From positions 1 to 11,517 of the forward strand of contig CACZOT010000012.1 of assembly GCA_902782795.1 (NCBI GenBank): a DNA stretch of 11,517 bases, read 5' to 3'. The notes beneath the pieces are model-generated. The model made no database searches, was not told where the DNA came from, and saw only the letters and a program-made list of their open reading frames with translations. Positions 4,956-11,517 of the stretch are shown here, piece by piece. Positions within the stretch are counted from its first letter, which is position 1. Every line of letters starts with the position of its first letter. This DNA is from an uncultured Eubacteriales bacterium. Its GTDB lineage: Bacteria > Bacillota > Clostridia > Christensenellales > Aristaeellaceae. Both the position numbers and the translations under genes were made by a program.

Positions 4956-6839
4956 CTACTCTTCCCCGATCTCCAGCGCTAGGTCTCCGTTCGGGCGCAG
5001 GACGCGCGCGGGGCCTTTGCAATCCGGGCAGAGCCAGCTCTCTCCCGGCGCGAGGTCCGGGATGGAGCGCCGGCCCGCGACGGTCTCCAGAAGGTAGCCG
5101 CGCACAGCGTAGCGGGGAAGATCCATCCGGCAGGTGAGGCGCAGGCCGTCCGCGCGTCGCTCCACCACGAGGGGCGCGTGCTCGCGCCGCACGGTAAAGT
5201 AGGAAGGTTTCGGCGCGCCGTCGAGGCCCGCCGAGCCGTGTACCCGGCGGCAAAGCCTGCCCTCGCCCTCTTCGCCCATGTGGGTGCGGTAATCGTTGAG
5301 GCAGAAATACACCGTACCGACAATCTGCTTCTTGGGCCGGTAGCAGGCGGTCTTCTCCAGGAAGATCCTCTCGCGGGCCGCGTCGCCGCCGGAGAAGGCG
5401 GGCTCGCACAGGCCGAACTCCGAGGGCACGAAAGCGCGACCGGGGTGGGCGTCCAGGAGCTCGGCCCAGGCCCCTTCCTGGTCCAGGCCCTGGTGCCAGG
5501 TGCCGATATAATCGTTGATCATGAGGATATCGCCGTCGGCGGCGCCGTCGTAGCGCACGCAGCGCCAGGCGGTGTTTGTGACGTAGTTGGCCGGGCGGCT
5601 GGGATCGAGCGCATGCGCCAGCGCCACGGCGCGGCGGATATAGCGCTGGTACTCCCACCGGTCCGCGGCCAACTCGTTGCCGACGCCCCAGGCAACGATC
5701 GAGGGATGGTGGCGATGGGCGCGGATCATCTCCTCCAACTGCGCCGAGGCCACGGGCCAGAGGGCCTCCGGGTCGGCCTCTTTGGCCTTGCCCCAGAAGG
5801 GGATCTCCTCCTGCACGAGCAGGCCGTGGCGATCGCACCAATCGTAGACGAGATCGTCCTGCTGCCAGTGGAAGCGCGTGAGGACGCTGTTGCTCTCGCG
5901 CAGGAGCAGGAGCATGCGCTCCAGGGCCTCGCGGGGCTCCGCCGCGCCGAAGGCGGGATCGGAGCCGGGCATCCACTCCATGCCGGGCACGCGTACGCTC
6001 TCGCCGTTGAGGAACATCTCCCCTCCGCGCAAAAGCAGCGAGCGGAACCCGAAGACGACCTCGCCCGCGTCGCTGACCGCGCCGTCCGGGCCCAGGAGCC
6101 AGACGCGCAAGGTGTAGAGCTCCGGGCGGTCGAAATGCCAATAGACGGCTTCCTCCAGAAGGCGCGGGGCGCAAACCGTCTCCTCGGCGCAGGGGATTTC
6201 TCCGGCGGCCAGGGGTTCCTCGGCGACGGGCGTGACGCTCTCCTCCGCGCCGCGATGGAGCGCCCAGCGCAGGCGGCAGCCCGCCGCGGGGCCGTCGATC
6301 TTCGCGCGAAAGCCGAAAAGGGCCGCGCCGCCCTCGCGCCTCTCCCCCAGCTCCGGAAGGATCGGCTCGGCGCGCACAATCAGATCTTCGACGCTGGCCG
6401 CACCCGTCTGCCAGAGCTCCACGGGGCGGTAAAGGCCGCCGTCGTTGGCCCAATCGAAGCTGCGCGCACAGGGCAGGGCCGCGCTGGAGAAGGAGTTGTC
6501 CGCCGAGACGGTGACGATCCCCTCCCTCGCGCCGGCGAGGGCCTCTGTCAGTTCCACGGTGAAGGGCGTATAGCCGGAGCCCAGGTGCCGGGCGATCAGC
6601 TCTTCGCCGAGGTACACCTCCGCGTCGCGGTACACGCCGCGAAAGCGCAGGAAGGTGCGCCGGGCGGGGTCTTCCGCGCGCACGGCGGTCCGATACCAGC
6701 CCTTGCCCACATAGTATTGCCCCTTTTCATCGATGGACCAGGTGTGCGGCACGCGCACCTCGGCCGCGTTTTCGAGGCAGGAGGCGTCCCCTCCCAGGGC
6801 GAAGCGCCATTTTTCCACGGGGACGACCGTTCGTTTCAT
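4956..6839 (-). CDS. Glycoside hydrolase family 2 enzyme (beta-galactosidase/beta-glucuronidase type)
   Basis: 627 residues. The order is a sugar-binding jelly-roll (about 5-145, with VPHTW, GKGWYRT, FRGVYRDAEVYL and the NDGGLYRPVEL motif), an Ig-like domain (about 150-268, ending FGFRS) and a TIM barrel (about 270-560). The acid/base Glu389 lies in WGVGNEL and the nucleophile Glu474 in PSEFG. The barrel ends with LNDYRTHMGEEGEG and KPSY, followed by a short C-terminal beta region (about 560-627) that includes a Cys-x2-Cys. There is no signal peptide, so it acts on imported saccharides. The NxK motif typical of beta-glucuronidases is not seen where expected, so a beta-galactoside or another beta-linked sugar is more likely; specificity is open. 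The start has GGGAGG 9 nt upstream. It is second in an operon with another GH2 gene. Confidence 0.9.
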   Translation of the reverse strand: MKRTVVPVEKWRFALGGDASCLENAAEVRVPHTWSIDEKGQYYVGKGWYRTAVRAEDPARRTFLRFRGVYRDAEVYLGEELIARHLGSGYTPFTVELTEALAGAREGIVTVSADNSFSSAALPCARSFDWANDGGLYRPVELWQTGAASVEDLIVRAEPILPELGERREGGAALFGFRAKIDGPAAGCRLRWALHRGAEESVTPVAEEPLAAGEIPCAEETVCAPRLLEEAVYWHFDRPELYTLRVWLLGPDGAVSDAGEVVFGFRSLLLRGGEMFLNGESVRVPGMEWMPGSDPAFGAAEPREALERMLLLLRESNSVLTRFHWQQDDLVYDWCDRHGLLVQEEIPFWGKAKEADPEALWPVASAQLEEMIRAHRHHPSIVAWGVGNELAADRWEYQRYIRRAVALAHALDPSRPANYVTNTAWRCVRYDGAADGDILMINDYIGTWHQGLDQEGAWAELLDAHPGRAFVPSEFGLCEPAFSGGDAARERIFLEKTACYRPKKQIVGTVYFCLNDYRTHMGEEGEGRLCRRVHGSAGLDGAPKPSYFTVRREHAPLVVERRADGLRLTCRMDLPRYAVRGYLLETVAGRRSIPDLAPGESWLCPDCKGPARVLRPNGDLALEIGEE

Positions 6840-6851
6840 TGTTCTTTTCCT

Positions 6852-6890
6852 CCCTTGCTTCGCAAGGGCGAAGGCCGCTCGCCTTCGCCC
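6852..6890 (-). promoter_or_regulatory. Overlapping hairpins in front of the second GH2 gene
   Basis: In plus-strand coordinates CCCTTGC (6852-6858) pairs with GCAAGGG (6862-6868), and GGGCGAAGG (6866-6874) pairs with CCTTCGCCC (6882-6890). The two stems share bases 6866-6868, so they compete. CTTCGC/GCGAAG within the same stretch offers a third fold. The first stem overlaps part of the Shine-Dalgarno region (GGGAGG, 6854-6849), so folding could tune translation of the 627-residue GH2. That effect is inference. Confidence 0.4.
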
Positions 6891-6911
6891 CTATGCGCTT
6901 GGTCATTTTAC

Positions 6912-9395
6912 TTATTCCACGGTGATCTCCGCCGAAGCGCTCTCCAGTCCCTCGGAGGAGAAGGTCACGCGGATCGCGCCGGGCTTGCCGCTGGCGCGCA
7001 CCACCGCCATGACCTTGCCGTCGTAGGTGTCCCACTCGGTGTCCTGATACCCGGCGGTCGGCTGGGGATCGCCGCTGCCGAAGCCCTGCAGCGTGCCTTC
7101 GCCCTCGACCGTGACGGCTACGCGGCGCTTCTCGAACATCTTCTCAACGCCCGCCTTGTCCGTGAGAGCGCAGGTGACGAACGCCAGGCTCGCCTCGTCG
7201 GCGGGGATGCGTCCGCTGTCGGCCCGGGCGCGCAGGACGGTCTCGTTCCCCGCGGTCCGGAGCGTGAAGCGGCCCGTCTCCCTGCCGCCCGCGTAGCCCA
7301 CGGCGACGATCTCGCCCGGCTCGTAGGTGACTTCGTACACCGCTGTGAAGCCGTGCTCGCGGCCCGCGGGCTTTCTGCCCTGGGAGACGCCGTTGATGAA
7401 GAGCTCGACTTCCTCGTCCACGGAATAGACCTCCGCTTCGGTCTTCTTGCCCTCGAAGCCCGGCCAGGTCCAGGAGGCGACGTTGTCCTTGTACATCCAG
7501 GCGGTCTGGGAGTGCTCGAGGCCGTACTTGTCCATGCGGATGACGGCGATGTAGGGCTCCCTGCGATCCCCGAAGACCGTCTCGCGCAGGTAGCTGATGG
7601 GCCGGCGCGTGCCGATCAGGTCGATATCGCCGATATAGGCGGCGCGGTCCGGGAAGTGGGAGGAGAAGTTCACGGTGCCGTCGTAGTAGAAGATGCCGCA
7701 GCCCGCCTCGCCGAGGTAATCGTAGCCGGTCCAGGTGTAATCTCCAAGGACGTGGGCGTTGTCCTCCACGATGCGCCAGAGGCGCACGATATCGGCGGGA
7801 TACGTCTCCGTGCCGAGCACGGGCTTGTTGGGATGGAGCCGCTTTTCCAGTTCGCCGTGTCGGCCGGTGAGGTAGTTGTACCCGGCGATATCCGCGGCCT
7901 GGGCGCTCTCCTCCAGGGCCTCCGTCATGAGGGGATGCACGGCGAAGCCATCGCTGTTGAGCAGGCTCATCACCATGTTCATGCCGCCGACGCCCCCCTC
8001 GCCCGCGTCCGCCTGGGGCTGGGCCATGGCGCTGGGATCGACGCCCTGCGCGGCGAGGAGCTCGCCCACGATGCGCTGCATATTGCCGCCGCCCATGACG
8101 TTGATCAGGCCGTTGACGGCGGTGGTGGTGAAGCGGGTGGGATCCAGTTGGCGGAATGTATCGCACAGGCGGCGGTTGATGCGCCCGCCGGTCTCGTGGC
8201 CGAGGTCGAGGATCTCGTTGCCGGTGGAATAGAGGACCACCGAGGGGTGGTTGTAATCCTTGGCGACGATGCGCTCGATCTCCTGTTCCCAGCAGGTATC
8301 GAAGTAGGTGGCGAAATCGTTGCGGTTTTTGTGCTCGTACCACATATCGGCCACCTCGTCCATGACGATGAGGCCGTACTTGTCGCAGGCGGCGAGCATC
8401 TCCGGGCTCATGGGGTGGTGGGCGCTGCGGATGGCGTTGAAGCCCGCCTCCTTGAGCTGGCGGGCGCGGCGCTCCTCGGCGTCGGCGAAGGTGGCCGCAC
8501 CGATGACGCCGTTGTCATGGTGGATGCAGGAGCCCTTCTGCTTGACGGGCACGCCGTTGATGCGCAGACCCGTCTCGGCGTCCAGCGTCAGGGTGCGCAG
8601 GCCGATGGTCTCGACGGCGCAATCCAGGACCTCCTCGCCGCGCAGCACCTCGACGGTGAGCCCGTAGAGGTTAGGCGCGTCCAGGTTCCACAACTTCGGC
8701 GCGGCGACGCGCAGATTCTGGCGCAGGGTCTCCCGGTCCTGGGAGAAGAGACCGACGCGGACGGTGTCCTCTTTGACCGTCTCGCCCGCGAAGGAGAGGC
8801 GGACGCGCAGGCTGACGGGCTGGCGGACGCGCGTAAGGTTGACGATCTTCGTCTCCACCTCGAGGATGGCTTCCTCCGCCGTCGCCAGGCGCGTGGTGGC
8901 GCGCACGCCGTCCGCGAGGATGTGCACGTCTCCGCCCACGAGCAAATTCACGTTGCGGTAGATGCCGCTGCCGGAATACCAGCGGCTGTTGGGCGTGGGG
9001 TTGTTGGTGATGACCTTGATCTCGTTCGTCTCCCCATAGCGCAGCAGCGCGGAAAGATCGACATAGAACCCGGAATACCCGTAGAGGTTCGTGGCGGCGT
9101 GGCAGCCGTTGATGTAGACCATGGCCGTCTGGTAGACGCCCTCGAACTCCACGAGCACGTCCTTGCCCGCCCATTCCGCCGGGGCCTCGAAGCGCTTCGT
9201 ATAAGTGTACTGCCCGCCGGGATAGAAGCCCGTCTGGCCGCCGCTGAGGGCGTCCGGGGTGGGCGTTTCGTGGATCATGGCGTCGTGGGGCAGCTGCACG
9301 GGCTCGGCCTGCACCGCGCCGCCGCGCATGGCCTCCATCATGCCGCCGGAACCCTTGCTGAGGAGCCAGCCGTCGTTGAACCGTTTGCGTAGCAT
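6912..9395 (-). CDS. Glycoside hydrolase family 2 beta-galactosidase-like enzyme with C-terminal Ig-like domains
   Basis: 827 residues, AGGAGG 8 nt before ATG 9395. The order is a sugar-binding domain (about 1-155; GGQYTYTKRF, SRWYSGSGIYRNV), an Ig-like domain (about 160-267; TIGLRT), a TIM barrel (about 270-605; KGSCIHHDNG, AGFNAIRSAHHP, DEVADMW), then two beta-sandwich domains of the DUF4982 and Ig-like fold type (about 615-715 and 720-827; EVELFINGVSQG). Acid/base Glu394 lies in STGNEI and nucleophile Glu530 in GTETYP; WTGYDYLGE follows. No signal peptide is seen, so it is cytoplasmic. About 70 residues (430-500), rich in Gly and Met, are inserted between the two catalytic glutamates. Galactoside cleavage is the family's commonest activity, but the exact substrate cannot be read. 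First gene of the two-GH2 operon, 72 bp before the next. Confidence 0.92.
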   Translation of the reverse strand: MLRKRFNDGWLLSKGSGGMMEAMRGGAVQAEPVQLPHDAMIHETPTPDALSGGQTGFYPGGQYTYTKRFEAPAEWAGKDVLVEFEGVYQTAMVYINGCHAATNLYGYSGFYVDLSALLRYGETNEIKVITNNPTPNSRWYSGSGIYRNVNLLVGGDVHILADGVRATTRLATAEEAILEVETKIVNLTRVRQPVSLRVRLSFAGETVKEDTVRVGLFSQDRETLRQNLRVAAPKLWNLDAPNLYGLTVEVLRGEEVLDCAVETIGLRTLTLDAETGLRINGVPVKQKGSCIHHDNGVIGAATFADAEERRARQLKEAGFNAIRSAHHPMSPEMLAACDKYGLIVMDEVADMWYEHKNRNDFATYFDTCWEQEIERIVAKDYNHPSVVLYSTGNEILDLGHETGGRINRRLCDTFRQLDPTRFTTTAVNGLINVMGGGNMQRIVGELLAAQGVDPSAMAQPQADAGEGGVGGMNMVMSLLNSDGFAVHPLMTEALEESAQAADIAGYNYLTGRHGELEKRLHPNKPVLGTETYPADIVRLWRIVEDNAHVLGDYTWTGYDYLGEAGCGIFYYDGTVNFSSHFPDRAAYIGDIDLIGTRRPISYLRETVFGDRREPYIAVIRMDKYGLEHSQTAWMYKDNVASWTWPGFEGKKTEAEVYSVDEEVELFINGVSQGRKPAGREHGFTAVYEVTYEPGEIVAVGYAGGRETGRFTLRTAGNETVLRARADSGRIPADEASLAFVTCALTDKAGVEKMFEKRRVAVTVEGEGTLQGFGSGDPQPTAGYQDTEWDTYDGKVMAVVRASGKPGAIRVTFSSEGLESASAEITVE

Positions 9396-9470
9396 GGGGC
9401 ATCCCTCCTGGATCGTATTCTTTCGCTGCCGCCTCCCTCCTTGCAGAAAACCCGCGCGCGGGCATACAGA

Positions 9471-9499
9471 AAACGGTTCGCGTCTCTTCGCGCCCGTTT
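9471..9499 (-). promoter_or_regulatory. Leader hairpin with U-tract, possible attenuator
   Basis: On the minus strand AAACGG-G-CGCG, loop AAGAGA, CGCG-AA-CCGTTT gives 10 base pairs around a small asymmetric internal loop, followed directly by a TTTTC tail. It lies about 75 nt before the GH2 start codon and could end transcripts early. No antiterminator partner was found, so this is a weak call. Confidence 0.3.
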
Positions 9500-9548
9500 G
9501 CGATGCGCGCGTGATTACCTCGGTGCGGCGCGGCGGCCATTTGTTGAT

Positions 9549-9577
9549 ATTATAACACCATTTTTACGCCCGGGCAA
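9549..9577 (-). promoter_or_regulatory. Sigma-70-type promoter of the GH2 operon
   Basis: On the minus strand TTGCCC (9577-9572), a 17-bp spacer and a consensus TATAAT (9554-9549), in one of the few AT-rich patches of the window. The predicted start is near 9542, giving a leader of about 145 nt. Confidence 0.75.
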
Positions 9578-9647
9578 CCGCGGCGGAAGAGCCTTTCTCA
9601 TCCCGCGCGGCCGTCCGAAGCGGCATGGGCGTTTTTCGCCCGGGGGC

Positions 9648-9680
9648 AAAACGAAGGGAGCAGGCGTTCGGCCTGCTCCC
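9648..9680 (-). terminator. Intrinsic terminator of the zinc-ribbon gene
   Basis: GGGAGCAGGC and GCCTGCTCCC form a perfect 10-bp stem (arms 9671-9680 and 9656-9665, loop 5 nt). On the minus strand TTCGTTTT follows. It lies 26 nt after the stop codon of the leftward zinc-ribbon gene. Confidence 0.85.
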
Positions 9681-9705
9681 CGGAGACGTGGGTTCTGTTC
9701 CGCAA

Positions 9706-11517
9706 TCAAGGCTTGGCGGTGCCGCAGACAAGGCAGCTCTTGCCGCTGTTGACCGCGCCGCAACCCGGGCACTTCCAGTTCGCGCTCTCGGGGGCTGCGG
9801 GATCGGGGCGGGCGGTGCCGCAGAGCAGGCAGGAGAGGCCGGAGTTGGTCGCGCCGCAGTTCGGGCACTTCCAGTTGCCGTTGGCGTCCAGCTCCAGGAC
9901 GGGCGGCAGCTCGGGCTCGGGCTCAGGTTCGGGTTCGTCGCCGGTGGGACGGGCCGCGCCGCAGACGAGGCAATTCGCGCCGGAGTTGGTCGCACCGCAG
10001 CTGCGGCACTGCCACGGGCCGCTCGGCGCGCTCGGAGCGGCCGCGACGATGTCGGGGCCGACCTCGTCCAGGCCGTCCACGGCGGTGTTATGGTAGAAAT
10101 ACCAATAGGTGTCCGGATGCGTGGGATCGCGCATGAGAGTCGCGTTATGCCCGAAGAAGCGCACGCTGGCCTGGGTGAAGGACGCGTCGTCCTCGATGGC
10201 ATGGAAGGCCTCCTCGAACGCATCGAACTCCGCTTCCTGGTCGATGGACCTGCGGTACTCTCCCTTGTCCGGATAGCCGCGGCCGGAAGCGGCGTCCTCG
10301 AAGGTGCCGTCGAAGCCGGAATCCATCTGCACGGCGGTCTCCATGAAGATGGGCACTGCGCTGCCGGACTGGGCCTCCATGGTGAAGGGCCAGGCGAAGC
10401 CGACCACGCTCGTGAGGGTGGGATCGAGGATGAGGTACATGTCGATTCCGCCGTCCTCGTTCTCGCAGCGGACGCGCTCCCAGGCGTTCTCGCCGGCGGC
10501 GCCGGTTTCCACGATATCAAAGGTGCTGTTCTTCTGGATGAAGGTCGTGGCCCAGGCGCGCAGCGCCGCGCGCGTGGAGTCGAGGCTGCCCTTGAAGGGA
10601 GCGGTCAGGTTCGCGGCGAACTCCGGAACGAGAAGGGGATTCTCATCAGCGCCGACATAGTAGATGTACCAGACGAGGTTTTCCTCCTCGCTGAACGGCT
10701 CGCTGCGGACGCAGGAGCAGTGCTCGAACAGAGGCGTTTCGACCTTCGTGCCCACTTCTCCCAGAGAGATCTCGATCATCTTCCCGACCACAGCCTGCGC
10801 CTCGCTGGGGCTGTAGTGGATGGGCAGGCCGTCCGTGAGCTCCGCGTTGTGCATCTCGGCGCGCGCGGTATAGTAGGCGATGCCCGACGCGGTGGAGGAG
10901 ATGTACGTGCCCGCGATGACCGACCCAAGGTCTTCATAGACGGTGGGTACCTTCTCCGCGCACATCTGCGCGAAGACCTTCTGGCCGTCCTCGGAGCGGA
11001 GCATGTAGATATCGCCGCCCTGGCCTTCCTGGTTCGTGATCGTGACGCGGTCCCACACCAGGCCGTCCGCGATGACGCCGCTGTCCGTGACGGTGACGGT
11101 GCAGCCCGGGACGTACTCGGCAAGGGCCGTATAGAATTCTTCCGCCGTGCCTTCGAAGGCCTCGGTGTACTGCTCCAGCCCATCGGGCATGGGCAGGGAG
11201 ACGGCGACTGCGCTTTCCCCGTCGGGGCGGGCCGTGCCGCAGACCAGGCAGCTCGCGCCAGAGTTGGTCGCGCCGCAATTCGGGCACTTCCAAGCGCCGG
11301 TCTGCGCCGGGGCGGCGGGCTGCTCCACCGGCTCCTCGGCGGGCTGTTCCACCGGCTCATCGGCGGGCTGTTCCACCGGCTCATCCGCGGGCTGTTCCGG
11401 CGCGGCGGGGCGCGCGCTGCCCTCGGGCGAATTGTGGAAGACAAACCAATAGCGGTCGGTCGAGTCGTCCTCATAAGCCTGGAAGGCGGAGATGTAATGG
11501 CCGAAATAGGGGGCCGT
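9706..11517 (-). CDS. Modular zinc-ribbon protein of unknown function, 5' end missing
   Basis: 603 residues are visible; the frame is open through the right edge, so the true start and any signal peptide lie outside. Four zinc ribbons of form W-x-C-x2-CG-x2-N-x-G-x2-C-x2-CG occur at residues 76-98, 502-524, 549-571 and 581-603, three of them clustered at the C-terminus. Linkers are acidic and Pro-rich (VEQPADEP repeats before the first ribbon, EPEPEPEPEL between two others). Between them lies about 400 residues of unrecognised alpha/beta sequence. The stretch with FGH and YW(F/Y)x(F/Y)HN appears twice (residues 3-33 and 453-482), each time upstream of a ribbon, so the protein is built of repeated modules. 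Two sub-segments, around WDRVTITNQEGQGG and WERVRCENEDGG, also resemble each other. Such ribbons usually bind zinc and mediate protein contacts. No function is assigned. Confidence 0.85.
   Translation of the reverse strand, partial: TAPYFGHYISAFQAYEDDSTDRYWFVFHNSPEGSARPAAPEQPADEPVEQPADEPVEQPAEEPVEQPAAPAQTGAWKCPNCGATNSGASCLVCGTARPDGESAVAVSLPMPDGLEQYTEAFEGTAEEFYTALAEYVPGCTVTVTDSGVIADGLVWDRVTITNQEGQGGDIYMLRSEDGQKVFAQMCAEKVPTVYEDLGSVIAGTYISSTASGIAYYTARAEMHNAELTDGLPIHYSPSEAQAVVGKMIEISLGEVGTKVETPLFEHCSCVRSEPFSEEENLVWYIYYVGADENPLLVPEFAANLTAPFKGSLDSTRAALRAWATTFIQKNSTFDIVETGAAGENAWERVRCENEDGGIDMYLILDPTLTSVVGFAWPFTMEAQSGSAVPIFMETAVQMDSGFDGTFEDAASGRGYPDKGEYRRSIDQEAEFDAFEEAFHAIEDDASFTQASVRFFGHNATLMRDPTHPDTYWYFYHNTAVDGLDEVGPDIVAAAPSAPSGPWQCRSCGATNSGANCLVCGAARPTGDEPEPEPEPELPPVLELDANGNWKCPNCGATNSGLSCLLCGTARPDPAAPESANWKCPGCGAVNSGKSCLVCGTAKP
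9709..10014 (-). repeat. Three zinc-ribbon coding repeats
   Basis: Segments 9709-9777, 9805-9873 and 9946-10014, each 69 bp, encode near-identical 23-residue ribbons; a fourth copy lies at 11224-11292. They share long stretches of DNA identity, for example around the GCCGCA...GGGCACTTCCA sequence, pointing to recent duplication or gene conversion within the gene. Confidence 0.8.
11320..11398 (-). repeat. 24-bp tandem repeat encoding VEQPADEP
   Basis: Three full units (11320-11343, 11344-11367, 11368-11391) and a 7-bp partial fourth. Each unit encodes eight residues of a Pro/Glu linker in front of the first visible ribbon. The copies differ at only a few bases, so unit number may vary between strains without changing the frame. 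Confidence 0.85.

Larger units (their letters stand above)
9396..9705. other. 310-bp intergenic region upstream of the GH2 operon
   Basis: No gene is seen here. From right to left it holds the terminator of the zinc-ribbon gene (9648-9680), a small GGGCG-T5-CGCCC hairpin (9628-9642), the GH2 promoter (9549-9577), and a leader of about 145 nt with a hairpin at 9471-9499 and a CCCGCGCGCGGG palindrome near 9455. No sugar-regulator operator could be recognised. Confidence 0.6.

Noticed and set aside
5178..9392. A 1404-codon open frame on the plus strand opposite both GH2 genes
   Set aside because: It mirrors two well-supported GH2 genes, spans the intergenic gap between them, has no domain or ribosome binding site, and reflects the lack of stop codons opposite GC-rich coding sequence.
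9709..11398. Regular repeats as a CRISPR array
   Set aside because: The repeats are in frame, encode zinc ribbons or Pro/Glu linkers, and have no uniform unique spacers.

Overview
The window is GC-rich and densely coded. Its strong AGGAGG-type ribosome binding sites, TTG starts and protein families suggest an anaerobic, gut-type member of the Bacillota (Clostridia). That assignment is inference: there is no rRNA or other marker gene here.

Left part (1-4712) is an iron-uptake locus around a divergent control region. Leftward run an FTR1-type high-affinity iron permease with a duplicated extracytoplasmic N-terminal region (1952-3703), a P19/Tp34-family periplasmic metal-binding protein (1296-1847), and a membrane protein with a C-terminal DUF2318/FtrD-like domain that leaves the left edge (1-1148). 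This is the order of the C. jejuni p19 and Brucella ftr type iron systems. Rightward run two small regulators, a sensorless AraC-type DNA-binding protein (3929-4315) and a DtxR/MntR-like repressor (4332-4712). In the DtxR-like protein, cysteines stand where MntR has metal ligands. The 225-bp control region (3704-3928) holds two face-to-face promoters that each contain the same 18-bp word over spacer and -10, a third related operator near the permease start site, and a direct repeat midway that could suit the AraC protein.

Middle part (4713-9705): a repeat-like double hairpin and a strong bidirectional terminator (4798-4843) separate the regulators from a convergent, leftward two-gene operon of cytoplasmic glycoside hydrolase family 2 enzymes (4956-6839 and 6912-9395). 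A clear sigma-70-type promoter (9549-9577) and a roughly 145-nt structured leader drive it. The enzymes presumably split beta-linked saccharides inside the cell.

Right part (9706-11517) is the 3' end of a leftward gene for a modular protein of unknown function with at least four CX2C-X8-CX2C zinc ribbons, Pro/Glu-rich linkers and a duplicated non-ribbon module. It ends in a good intrinsic terminator (9648-9680).

The most unusual content is the iron-control module: the Cys-substituted DtxR-like regulator, its AraC partner, and the symmetric GTTAG-N6-CTAAC operators.
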